This document shows positions 10,137-19,056 of a stretch of 64,000 bases of DNA, one piece after another. The DNA is taken from NCBI GenBank assembly GCA_024641305.1, contig JAHEDI010000001.1, positions 48,501-112,500 of the forward strand, given 5' to 3'. A model generated the notes under the pieces. That model saw only the letters and a program-made list of their open reading frames with translations, was not told where the DNA came from and ran no database searches. Source of the stretch: a bacterium (lineage in GTDB: Bacteria > Actinomycetota > Acidimicrobiia > Spongiisociales > JAENVV01). How positions within the stretch are numbered: position 1 is the first letter of the stretch; each line of letters begins with the position of its first letter. A program made the position numbers and the translations under genes.

Positions 10137-11333
10137 ATGGTCCGTTACACCGCCTTTCATGACCGAACAAAGGCGCTGAACACCACCGAACTGTGGTCTC
10201 ATTGGGCCGGGTACCTCGCTGCGGACCGCTATCAGCTATCGGAGAAATTTGAATACTTCGCCATCCGCAATAGCGCCGGCATGTTCGACACCTCTCCGCT
10301 GTACAAATACCGGATTCAGGGAAGTGACGCGGAGACATTTCTGGCGGGCCTTCTCACCAGGAACATCCGTAAATGCCGGCCAGGTAACGCCCAGTACACA
10401 ATCTGGTGCGACGACAACGGATTCATCATCGAAGACGGCGTGATCATTCGGCTATCGGAAACGGAATTTCTGCTGAGTACCGCCGAGCCGAACCTCGCCT
10501 ACTTCGAGGATCGAATCGGCCGACTCCAGGTGATCATCGAAGATATTTCCGACGATGTGGCGGCCCTGGCCGTCCAGGGTCCCCGTTCGAAGACGATCCT
10601 GACTGAACTGATTCCAGACGTAGCAGGACTCGGCTACTTCCAGTCGACCGAAGCCAAGATAGGTGATGCGCCCGTCGTCATCTCACGAACGGGTTTCACC
10701 GGTGATCTCGGTTACGAGATTTGGGTGAAAAACGATCATGGACTCGCCGTCTGGGATGCGGTCGCACAGGCCGGCGAACGCTACGGCATGCTCCCGTTTG
10801 GAACGACTGCACTCCTAATGGCTCGAATTGAAGCCGGGCTGGCCCTTATCGACGTGGACTTCTCGTCGTCTCGCTATGCGTGGACGGATGCGGATCGAAC
10901 GACCCCGTTGGAATTGGGGCTTGAATGGATGGTTCGGGATATCGGCGACGATGACCGCCCGTTCGTCGGCCGTCGAGCCCTTCTCCGTGAAATGGTCGCT
11001 GGATCTCGCTGGAAGTTGACCGGGTTGCTGATCGACTGGCGAAACTGGTTCGAGGTGTATGACCGCAACGGTCTCGTTCCCCCCAAAGACCACTTGCCCA
11101 ATGGGTCCGAGTCAATCCTGTATGACGCGACCGATCAGCCGGTGGGCTACGCGACAAGCTTGATGTACTCGCCAATGGTCCAGCGACACATTGCCATCGC
11201 CCGGGTGCAACCGGAGCTGGTGGCTCCCGGGAACCAGCTCAACATGGAAGTCACCATCAACCACACGTGGCAACAGGTCAAAGCCCAGACAACCCGGATG
11301 CCCTTCTACAACCCACCCCACAAGACTGCATAA
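10137..11333 (+). CDS. GcvT/aminomethyltransferase-family (folate-dependent) protein
   Basis: 'AALAVQGPRSKTIL', 'ISRTGFTGDLGYEIWV', 'LLMARIEAGLALIDVDF', C-terminal 'PVGYATSLMYSPMVQRHIAIARV'. Confidence 0.85.
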   Translation: MVRYTAFHDRTKALNTTELWSHWAGYLAADRYQLSEKFEYFAIRNSAGMFDTSPLYKYRIQGSDAETFLAGLLTRNIRKCRPGNAQYTIWCDDNGFIIEDGVIIRLSETEFLLSTAEPNLAYFEDRIGRLQVIIEDISDDVAALAVQGPRSKTILTELIPDVAGLGYFQSTEAKIGDAPVVISRTGFTGDLGYEIWVKNDHGLAVWDAVAQAGERYGMLPFGTTALLMARIEAGLALIDVDFSSSRYAWTDADRTTPLELGLEWMVRDIGDDDRPFVGRRALLREMVAGSRWKLTGLLIDWRNWFEVYDRNGLVPPKDHLPNGSESILYDATDQPVGYATSLMYSPMVQRHIAIARVQPELVAPGNQLNMEVTINHTWQQVKAQTTRMPFYNPPHKTA

Positions 11334-11342
11334 GGACTGCGC

Positions 11343-12935
11343 ATGGCAACGGATCGAACCTATGACGCCATTATCGTCGGCGGGGGCCATAACGGATTGG
11401 TGAATGGGGCCTACCTCGCCAAGACCGGACTCAAGACGCTCATCATCGAGCGACGGCATCTGGTCGGCGGGGCGGCGATCACCGAAGAGCTACACCCCGG
11501 ATTCTTGTTCACCACGTTTTCGTATGCGCTGAGCCTGCTGCGACCCGACATCATTCAGGAGCTCGAACTCGTCAAGCACGGCTTCAAACCGCTCCTCATG
11601 GAGTCAACCTTCGCCCCCATGCATGACGGAAACTATCTCCTGTTGGGTCAGGATCACCAGGCCAACATCGCGGAGATTCGTCGACACTCCAAGCACGACG
11701 CAGACGCGTACGCCCAGTATTCGCACGACGTCAATCGGGTGTGCCGGGCGATCAAGCCGCTCCTCGACAACATCCCGCCCGATATCACCAGCCGGGATCC
11801 CGAAGAACTTATCCGGATGGCAACGCTCGCTCAACATATGCGCGATTTGGAGCCGGCGGTTCTCCACAATGCAGTTCGTCTGTTGACAGGCAGCGCAGCC
11901 GACTTTCTTGATGACTATTTCGACAGCGAAATATTGAAAGCCACCCTGGCCTCGTCGGGCATCATCGGGACAAAAGTAGGTCCGATGTCTCAAGGTTCGG
12001 GCCTCGTTTTGCTATACCACAAGATGGGCGAGCACGACGGCGATCAATCTTCATGGGCGTTCCACAAGGGTGGCAACGGGGGATTCACCCAGGTTCTAGC
12101 CAGGGCGTTCGAGTCATACGGTGGCGAGATCAGCCTCGAATCGCCCGTTGCCACTGTCATAACCAGTAACGGCAGAGCCCGCGGCGTGGCGCTCGAGGAC
12201 GGGACTGAGTTCAAAGCAGACATTGTCGTAAGTGCCCTAGACCCCCGGCGCACGTTCCTCGAGTTGGTGGACCCCGGCGAGCTTCCGTCAGATCTCGTGG
12301 AAAACATCAGCCGCTTCCGGTTCCAGGGAACCTCTGCAAAAGTCAATTTCGCTCTCGATGGTTTACCGAAGTACCCGGCTCTCGGCAATCGCGGAGACCA
12401 GTTTCGCGGGTTCACCAATATCGGACCAACCATGGATTATCTCGAGCGGGCGTTCGATGACGCCAAGTATGGCTGGTACTCCAAGCAGCCGTACATCGAT
12501 GCCTGTTTCCAATCCACGATCGATCCTGACATGGCTCCGCCCGGCAAACACGTGATGTCTGGATTCATCCAATACGCCCCGTACGACCTCAAGGGGAGTG
12601 ACTGGGACACCGAGCGCGAGACTTTCGGCGATACGGTCCAGGCGGTGCTTGAGTCGCATTTTCCCGGATTCGGGGATCTGGTTCTCCACCGCGAAGTCGT
12701 AACACCCCTGGACATTGAACGGGTGGTTGGTCTATCGGAAGGCAACATTTTCGGGGGAGAGTTCCTCGCCCCACAGATGTTCTTCTTCCGACCCGCTCCC
12801 GGTTGGAACCAATATCGGACTCCGATCGAGGGCTATTACCAATGCGGCTCTGGAACTCACCCTGGCGGCTGTGTCATGGGGGCGCCAGGGAAACTGGCGG
12901 CCGCGCAGATCCTCAAGGACCAGCAGCATTCCTAG
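11343..12935 (+). CDS. Phytoene-desaturase-like / PYROXD2-like FAD-dependent oxidoreductase
   Basis: 'YDAIIVGGGHNGLVNGAYLAKTGLKTLIIERRHLVGGAAITEELHPGF'; C-terminal 'YYQCGSGTHPGGCVMGAPGKLAA'. Confidence 0.85.
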   Translation: MATDRTYDAIIVGGGHNGLVNGAYLAKTGLKTLIIERRHLVGGAAITEELHPGFLFTTFSYALSLLRPDIIQELELVKHGFKPLLMESTFAPMHDGNYLLLGQDHQANIAEIRRHSKHDADAYAQYSHDVNRVCRAIKPLLDNIPPDITSRDPEELIRMATLAQHMRDLEPAVLHNAVRLLTGSAADFLDDYFDSEILKATLASSGIIGTKVGPMSQGSGLVLLYHKMGEHDGDQSSWAFHKGGNGGFTQVLARAFESYGGEISLESPVATVITSNGRARGVALEDGTEFKADIVVSALDPRRTFLELVDPGELPSDLVENISRFRFQGTSAKVNFALDGLPKYPALGNRGDQFRGFTNIGPTMDYLERAFDDAKYGWYSKQPYIDACFQSTIDPDMAPPGKHVMSGFIQYAPYDLKGSDWDTERETFGDTVQAVLESHFPGFGDLVLHREVVTPLDIERVVGLSEGNIFGGEFLAPQMFFFRPAPGWNQYRTPIEGYYQCGSGTHPGGCVMGAPGKLAAAQILKDQQHS

Positions 12936-13016
12936 GACGGGTCCATCGAAAGCTTGGTATCGATACCTCCTACGTCTCGCTTGGCCGGGACACCCGGGCG
13001 CCTGCCCCTGCAACGA

Positions 13017-14168
13017 TCAGCGGAGTTCGGCCACCATCGCCCTGGCAACCCAATCGTCAATGTCGGCCGGCACCGGCTGATCGCCGACCGAACACCTCGC
13101 CGGGTCGATCGCCAGACGTTCGAGACATAGCGCTTGCAGGCTGAACCCGAGATCCATGATTTCGATCGAGTTACCCCGGCTTCCGGTCACCGCCAGATTC
13201 ACCATTCGTCCTTCGGCAATCACATCGATCGACCCACCCGATGCGAACTGATAGCGGGTTATGTCCGTACCCCGATCGCTTGGCACAGCAACCTTGCGAA
13301 GCCCCACGACGTCGATTTCGTTGTCGAAATGGCCGGCGTTGGCGAGCACCGCATTCACTTTCATCCGTTCCATGTCGTCGACCGAAATGACGTGAGCATG
13401 TCCAGTCGCAGTCACAAAAAGGTCACCTCGTGACGCCTCCTCCTCCATGGTTGAGACCGCATAACCGTCGATCACCGCTTCCAGCGCCTTGATGGAATCC
13501 GGCTCGATTACAACGACATCGGCACCGGCGGCTCGCCCATATTGGGCGATGCCTCGACCGCACCAGCCGTAACCAAACACGACCATGCGACGTCGATGCA
13601 AAAGAAGATTCGTAGCCGACCTGATCGACTCAACGACAGACTGGCCGACCCCATGCTTGTTCTCGACGATCGCTTTGAGAGGACTGTCGTTGATGACGAG
13701 TACCGGGAATGGCACTCGACCCCGGAGGGAACCTCGCAATGTGATCGCGCCAGAGGTGGTCTCTTCGGTCGCCCCGAGCGGGGATTGTTGGTCCCCAACA
13801 AGAAGTTCGATCATTTCCGCCCCATTGTCGAGTACCAGGTCAGGGCGCTCCGCCACAAGACGACGAAGGTTGGAGGCGATCGTCATATCGTCATCGGCTC
13901 GACTCCCGAACACCTCGATTCCGAGGTTCCGGAGGTACACGACGAGAAGATCGTCCGTCGTGCCTTTATTGCCCATCGCGACAACCCGGGCACCGCCACC
14001 GACCAGAGCCCGGATCAGGACGCCGGTTTTCGGCTCAACGTGGATGCGAACCGCAATGGTCAAACCCGCGAACGGTCGTTCCTCGCTGAAACGACGTGCG
14101 ATTGTCCTCAGAATCGGCATGTGGTCCGACACGAACCCCATCCGACCGTCCATTCCCTGTTCGCCCAT
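13017..14168 (-). CDS. S-adenosylhomocysteine hydrolase-like NAD-binding protein (short, divergent)
   Basis: 'RIHVEPKTGVLIRALVGGGARV', 'GATEETTSGAITL', 'VINDSPLKAIVENKHGVGQSVVESI', 'VVFGYGWCGRGIAQYGRAAGADVVVIE'. Confidence 0.8.
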   Translation of the reverse strand: MGEQGMDGRMGFVSDHMPILRTIARRFSEERPFAGLTIAVRIHVEPKTGVLIRALVGGGARVVAMGNKGTTDDLLVVYLRNLGIEVFGSRADDDMTIASNLRRLVAERPDLVLDNGAEMIELLVGDQQSPLGATEETTSGAITLRGSLRGRVPFPVLVINDSPLKAIVENKHGVGQSVVESIRSATNLLLHRRRMVVFGYGWCGRGIAQYGRAAGADVVVIEPDSIKALEAVIDGYAVSTMEEEASRGDLFVTATGHAHVISVDDMERMKVNAVLANAGHFDNEIDVVGLRKVAVPSDRGTDITRYQFASGGSIDVIAEGRMVNLAVTGSRGNSIEIMDLGFSLQALCLERLAIDPARCSVGDQPVPADIDDWVARAMVAELR

Positions 14169-14209
14169 GCACCGAGCCTAGATCGTTCGGTACCAGCACA
14201 CCGTCGGAC

Positions 14210-14452
14210 TCACCCGGCCAGGCGACGACGCTGGCGCAAAAACGCCAGGACGCCACCGATGACAAGTCCGGCCGGAATCAGAAAAACGGTCGTAACCGCG
14301 GCAGCTGCCAGGTCGCCGAAGCCATTATTGGGGGACAGAGCGATAGCAACAAGACCGATTCCTAGCCCTATGAGGGCACCCACCAACGCACCGATAATGA
14401 CCTTGACCGGGGTCGATTGCACGCACTCATCTCCTAGATGGAAGCCATACAC
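14210..14452 (-). CDS. Small two-TM membrane protein
   Basis: 80 aa, two hydrophobic segments with a basic C-terminus. Confidence 0.5.
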   Translation of the reverse strand: MYGFHLGDECVQSTPVKVIIGALVGALIGLGIGLVAIALSPNNGFGDLAAAAVTTVFLIPAGLVIGGVLAFLRQRRRLAG

Positions 14453-14519
14453 ACGTTAGTTCACTTCGTTACTGCTAGCGCGCGTGGATCACCTGGAAGT
14501 TAAAGGTATGCGGGCACGG

Positions 14520-15953
14520 CTATGGCATCAGCCAGACGGCTACTTCTCGCACATCTAGCCGGGCGCCATCCTTCGGGGAGTTCCACCACACCTGCAGAGT
14601 CCCCAGCTCAGGGCGAGGCACCACATACGAGATGTCTATGGACATGGTTCCAAATTCGGGACCGCTCCCGCCGGTAGTTTCGAATCCTGATGCCAACTCC
14701 AGGCCGTCGTTGTCAAAGAGCGCCCAGGCCACGGTCGCTTCGAACGTGCGGCTGAGTCCTCGAACCTTGATCGGACTCTCGACGAATTCAAACCAGGCGG
14801 GGGTCTCCGGGCTTACTTCTGCCACGATCCCGGCACCGAGTTGGTCTGCCATCGTCGGAAGGAAATAGGCCCGATCCAGCCCCCCGTCGGGGATGATCAA
14901 GCCCTCTGAGGAAAAAACCGTGACCGGCGCTCCGTCCAACTCCAGCTTGACACGATCGATCGTGTCAAAAGCGGTCAGGGTAAAAGTCAGCTCGGCCAGC
15001 CGACCCGTCATGCTGGCAGATCCCCCACCATCGTCGAAGGTCTCGGACAGGTCAACCGTCGCTGTCCCAGCTACGACGACCACTGAGTCGTTTCGAACGA
15101 CGCCAGCTGGAATGGTCGACGAGAACGCAGGAATCTGGGCGAGCTCCCCATCGGTCGGTCCCTGCAACAGCAGATCGACCGCGGTGTCCGGGCTAGTCGG
15201 CGCGGCCAGATAGCGCGAAGCGGTAGCCAGGAATGGCCCTCCTTCTGGCTGATTCAAGAAGAAAAAGATCCGGGCGACGTCGGCCTCGGCGACCGAGGGA
15301 GGTGGCAGGGGAGTGAGTCCAAGTACTCGAGCAAGGAACGATGCCATTTGGGCCCTTGTCACGGGTGCGTTCGGGCAATACAGATCGGGAGCGAGTGGAT
15401 TACAGCCGACCGTGACCCCGGCGGCTGCGATGGCATCGATGTTCGCTTCATGTACCGAACCCGTGTCATCGGTAAACGCATCGGCCGCCGATGGAGCCAC
15501 GCCAAAGGCTCGCACCAGGAACGAAGCCATCTGCCCCCTGGTAACCGGAGCGGTCGGGCAAAACAGATCGGGGGCGAGGGGATTACAACCAACGGTGATC
15601 CCGGCCGCAGCGAGAGCATTGATGTTCGCTTCGTGTATGGATCCGGTGTCGTCGGTAAACGCGTCAGCCAATGATGGTTCGAGCATGCGAGCTCGGACCA
15701 AGAACGACGCCATTTGCTCCCTCGTTACCGGGGCGTTGGGGCAATACAGATCGTTGCCAGGCGGGTTGCAGCCGAAGGTGATTCCAGCCTCGGCAATTGC
15801 TTCAATATTGGCTTCGTGAACACTGCCGTTGTCATCGGAAAATGTACCGGTGGGCGTGAGCGGGATGGCTCCAACCGAAGGAGCGAGTAGAGCGATGACT
15901 GCGAACAGTGCCACGAGCACGGTAGTCGAACGACGCATGTCGGCACCTCTCAT
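14520..15953 (-). CDS. Secreted protein: three N-terminal SLH-like repeats plus GerMN-like domain and C-terminal domain
   Basis: Signal peptide 'RRSTTVLVALFAVIALLAPSVGA'; three repeats 'DDTGSxHEANIxAIAAAGITxGCNPxxxDLxCPxAPVTRxQMASFLVRA'; 'DTAVDLLLQGPTDGE' GerMN-like. Confidence 0.75.
   Translation of the reverse strand: MRGADMRRSTTVLVALFAVIALLAPSVGAIPLTPTGTFSDDNGSVHEANIEAIAEAGITFGCNPPGNDLYCPNAPVTREQMASFLVRARMLEPSLADAFTDDTGSIHEANINALAAAGITVGCNPLAPDLFCPTAPVTRGQMASFLVRAFGVAPSAADAFTDDTGSVHEANIDAIAAAGVTVGCNPLAPDLYCPNAPVTRAQMASFLARVLGLTPLPPPSVAEADVARIFFFLNQPEGGPFLATASRYLAAPTSPDTAVDLLLQGPTDGELAQIPAFSSTIPAGVVRNDSVVVVAGTATVDLSETFDDGGGSASMTGRLAELTFTLTAFDTIDRVKLELDGAPVTVFSSEGLIIPDGGLDRAYFLPTMADQLGAGIVAEVSPETPAWFEFVESPIKVRGLSRTFEATVAWALFDNDGLELASGFETTGGSGPEFGTMSIDISYVVPRPELGTLQVWWNSPKDGARLDVREVAVWLMP
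15330..15860 (-). repeat. Three tandem SLH-like coding repeats, period about 183 bp (61 aa)
   Basis: Recurring blocks 'gttcgggcaatacagatcggg' (about 15368), 'gtcgggcaaaacagatcggg' (about 15551), 'gttggggcaatacagatcg' (about 15734). Confidence 0.8.
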
Positions 15954-16174
15954 TCAAGTAGTCCTGGCGGGCCCTGCTGGCGGTCAGGTCTGGCGCGAAT
16001 TGTACCGATACAGCCTGCAGAGAACTAGAGCCAAAAGGCTGCGAGAAGCGGTGCAGCTGGTACCCAAAAAGGAGCCAGAGTTCACGTACGACCTCGGCCA
16101 GATGCTTGAGAGTTCAAGTAAAAAGGGTGGTAGAATATTGAAGGTTCCAAGCATCAGCCTCCAGTGGAGATCCC

Positions 16175-17050
16175 GTGTCAATCATGAACCCCGCCCACCC
16201 CGGAGAAGCGTTCGATCAGTTCCTTGTATCGCGAGCACCCGCCAGCGCCTCTCAGACCATGTGGACTCCCGAATTTGGCCCGCTGCCGTCCTTGTACCTG
16301 AGCCACGGTGCACCACCCGTATTCGACGATCCGCATTGGATCGACCAACTGTTCACCTGGTCGCAGTCACTCCCGAAACCCACGGCCATCCTGATCGTGA
16401 GTGCCCACTGGGAATCAGCCCCCCTCAGTCTTTCCGCCTCCGCAGCCGGAACCCCGCTCGTGTATGACTTCGGGGGTTTTGCGCCCCGATACTTCGCCAT
16501 GCGGTATGCCACACCCGATGCCGCTGAGCTGGCCCGCCAGGTCGCTGCTCTCATGCCGGACACCGAGCCGATCCATGAGCACACCAGTCGAGGACTCGAT
16601 CACGGCGCCTGGGTACCACTCAAAGTTATGTATCCGTATGCCGATATTCCGGTTCTTCAACTCAGCATCCCTTCTCACGATCCGGGTCGGCTGTTCAACC
16701 TCGGCCGTCGCCTGCAGCCACTCAGGGCACAAGGCGTCCTGATCATCGGATCGGGATTCATGACCCACGGATTGCAGTTCGCCACCCGCGAGATGTTCGA
16801 ACAAAACGCCATCCCCGGATGGTCGAAAGAGTTCGACATCTGGGTTGCCGAGGCATTAGCTCGGGGTGACTTTGACACGCTGGCGAACTTCCGTCAGGCA
16901 CCGGGGATGCCATTCGCCCATCCGACCGCGGAACACTTCACACCACTGTTCATCTCCCTCGGGGCTGCCTCGGACCCGCACACCGCCCCCACAACGATCA
17001 TCGACGACTACCAGTTTGGCTTTGCCAAACGATCCGTTCAGTTCTCCTGA
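16175..17050 (+). CDS. LigB-type extradiol ring-cleavage dioxygenase (4,5-DOPA dioxygenase-like)
   Basis: 'LPSLYLSHGAPPVFDD', 'ILIVSAHWESAPLSLS', 'GLDHGAWVPLKVMYPYADIPVLQLS', 'IIGSGFMTHGL'. Start may be the internal ATG at 16259. Confidence 0.85.
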   Translation: MSIMNPAHPGEAFDQFLVSRAPASASQTMWTPEFGPLPSLYLSHGAPPVFDDPHWIDQLFTWSQSLPKPTAILIVSAHWESAPLSLSASAAGTPLVYDFGGFAPRYFAMRYATPDAAELARQVAALMPDTEPIHEHTSRGLDHGAWVPLKVMYPYADIPVLQLSIPSHDPGRLFNLGRRLQPLRAQGVLIIGSGFMTHGLQFATREMFEQNAIPGWSKEFDIWVAEALARGDFDTLANFRQAPGMPFAHPTAEHFTPLFISLGAASDPHTAPTTIIDDYQFGFAKRSVQFS

Positions 17051-17173
17051 CAGGGGATCTGAACAGACATCCCACGGGCGACTGACGCTCGAGTACGGGA
17101 AGCATGTGAACTTCGGTTGGAGCCGTGCAGGACCAATGCGATCCGTGCCTTTCGACTCTCGTAGACTGAGCCA

Positions 17174-18154
17174 ATGGCCGAATTCTTCCCACCGATCGAA
17201 CCGTACGACCGCGGTATGCTCGACGTCGGAGACGGCCAGCGAATGTATTGGGAAACCTGCGGCAACCCGACGGGAAAACCCGTGCTCTTTTTGCATGGTG
17301 GGCCGGGGTCTGGCAGTTCACCAGGCCAACGGCGACTCTTCAACCCGGCAACCTACCGGGCAGTACTTCTGGACCAGCGGGGATCGGGCCGGAGCCACCC
17401 CCTGGCGGGCGATCCTGCGGTTGACCTGGATTCCAACACGACCCACCACCTGATTGCCGACATCGAACTACTCAGGGCCTACCTCGGCATCGAAAAATGG
17501 CACGTCCTCGGATTCTCTTGGGGGACGACCCTGGCATTGGCCTACGCCCAGTCTCATCCGGAGCGCGTTTCTGCGCTGGTCTTGGGTCTGGGCACCACGA
17601 CATCCCGACGAGAAGTCGACTGGCTGACCGAGGGGGTAGGACGACTCTTTCCAGAACAGTGGGCACGGTTCACAGCTGCGGTTCCTGCCCCGTACTGATC
17701 GTTGCCGCTCGTCGACGCCTACGCCGAGATGCTCAACTCGGGCGAGGCGCAGGTCCGTGACCAGGCCGTCTCCGAGTGGTGTGCCTGGGAAGATGCTCAT
17801 ATTTCGCTGGGACCGGACCATGCTCCGAACCCTCGATTCGATGACCCCTCCTTTCGGTACCTGTTCGCCCGTCTCGTGACTCATTACTGGGGCAACGCGG
17901 CTTTCCTCGAAGAAGACCAGCTTCTCCGCGATGCCAGCACCCTCGACGGAATCCCCGGGATTCTGATCCATGGCCGCTACGACGTGAGTAGTCCATTAGA
18001 GACGGCCTGGCGGCTATCGCAAGCCTGGCAAACGAGCGACCTACAAATCCTCGCCGATGCAGGCCACGGTAGCCAAGAGAGCTTCCCATCGGTGGTACTC
18101 GGCGCCCTGGCCGACTTGAACCATCAATGGCCCAGTTCGGCACAAACTGGTTGA
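17174..18154 (+). pseudogene. Proline iminopeptidase-like alpha/beta hydrolase interrupted by one in-frame TGA (17696-17698)
   Basis: ORFs 17174..17698 and 17702..18154 are in the same frame with only the stop between. Upstream half has 'PVLFLHGGPGSGSSPGQRRLF' and 'VLGFSWGTTLALAYAQSHPE'; downstream half has 'FLEEDQLLRDASTLDGIPGILIHGRYDVSSPLETAWRLSQAW'. Confidence 0.85.
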
Positions 18155-18468
18155 CGAGGCAACGTCCTGGGCGGCCGGGTCGTGGCGTACTTCGCAGCCA
18201 ATGAATGAGTTCCAAAGCGCCCCATATGCACGATGACAGACCTGATCGATTCTGCCGCATCAGGGATATTCGTATCGTCAGTGGCGACCACGACATCGAC
18301 CGCAAGGTGGATGGTCGGGCCATCATGCTGAACGGGCAATTCTCAACAGGGCCTAGTCCCTGGGGGGTCACCGCATACTCCCGCATTGAGTCTTACCAGG
18401 AGACGATATCTTCAAGCTCGGACACCGATATGATGGCATGAGTTGCTTCTCAAGAAAGTTGGCAGGCC

Positions 18469-19020
18469 ATGACCACCGCCCTTGTCATCCTCGATATGCT
18501 CAACGATTTCGTAGACGGAACTCTCGCCAATTCTGCCGCAGAACCCATTATCGGCACGATCGATCAGTTGGCTATAGCGGCCCGCAAGCGCGATGACTGG
18601 GTAGTGGTCTATGCGAACGACGCTCACGTAGCCGGAGATTATGAATTCGAAGTGTTCGGAGAGCACGCGTTGGCGGGCTCCAAGGGAGCTGAAGTGGTCG
18701 CGCCGTTGACCCCGAACCCGGGCGATATCGTCGTCCCCAAGCGGTACTACTCGGCTTTCACGCAGACCGACCTCGACGCTACTTGCCGTGTTCACAACAT
18801 CGACCGATTTGTCATTGTCGGCCAACACACCAACTGTTGCTGCCGCCACACCACTTACGATGCGTTCCTGCGCGGCATCGCCGTCTCAGTCGTCTCAGAC
18901 GCAACATGTGTGTTCGCCCCGATGGTCGGCGACCAATACGACCAGGCCCAAAGCGAGTCACTTGAGTATTTGAAAACGTTCTACAAGTCACAGGTCCTCG
19001 AGAGCACCGAGCTTCTTTAG
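18469..19020 (+). CDS. Isochorismatase-family cysteine hydrolase
   Basis: 'TALVILDMLNDFVDG', 'VVPKRYYSAFTQTDLDA', 'VGQHTNCCCRHTTYDAFLRG'. Confidence 0.85.
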   Translation: MTTALVILDMLNDFVDGTLANSAAEPIIGTIDQLAIAARKRDDWVVVYANDAHVAGDYEFEVFGEHALAGSKGAEVVAPLTPNPGDIVVPKRYYSAFTQTDLDATCRVHNIDRFVIVGQHTNCCCRHTTYDAFLRGIAVSVVSDATCVFAPMVGDQYDQAQSESLEYLKTFYKSQVLESTELL

Positions 19021-19056
19021 GTCCCGGTTTTTGGCGGCTCCGAGAGGGCCACTTCG

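Noticed and set aside
13542-14459. 305-aa plus-strand ORF opposite the SAHH-like gene
   Set aside because: Arg/Pro/Thr-rich antisense shadow without domains.
15330-15860. Regularly spaced repeats that could be mistaken for a CRISPR array
   Set aside because: Period is about 183 bp, the repeats are imperfect and they encode in-frame SLH-like protein repeats.
16100-16140. TTGAGA...TAGAAT promoter before the LigB-like dioxygenase
   Set aside because: The 19-nt spacing is not ideal and the signal is too weak to report as a feature by eye.
17690-17704. Selenocysteine or TGA recoding in the proline iminopeptidase gene
   Set aside because: The site is not a Cys/redox position in the family, no obvious downstream SECIS-like hairpin was seen, and TGA is used as a normal stop elsewhere in the window (e.g. 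17048-17050).
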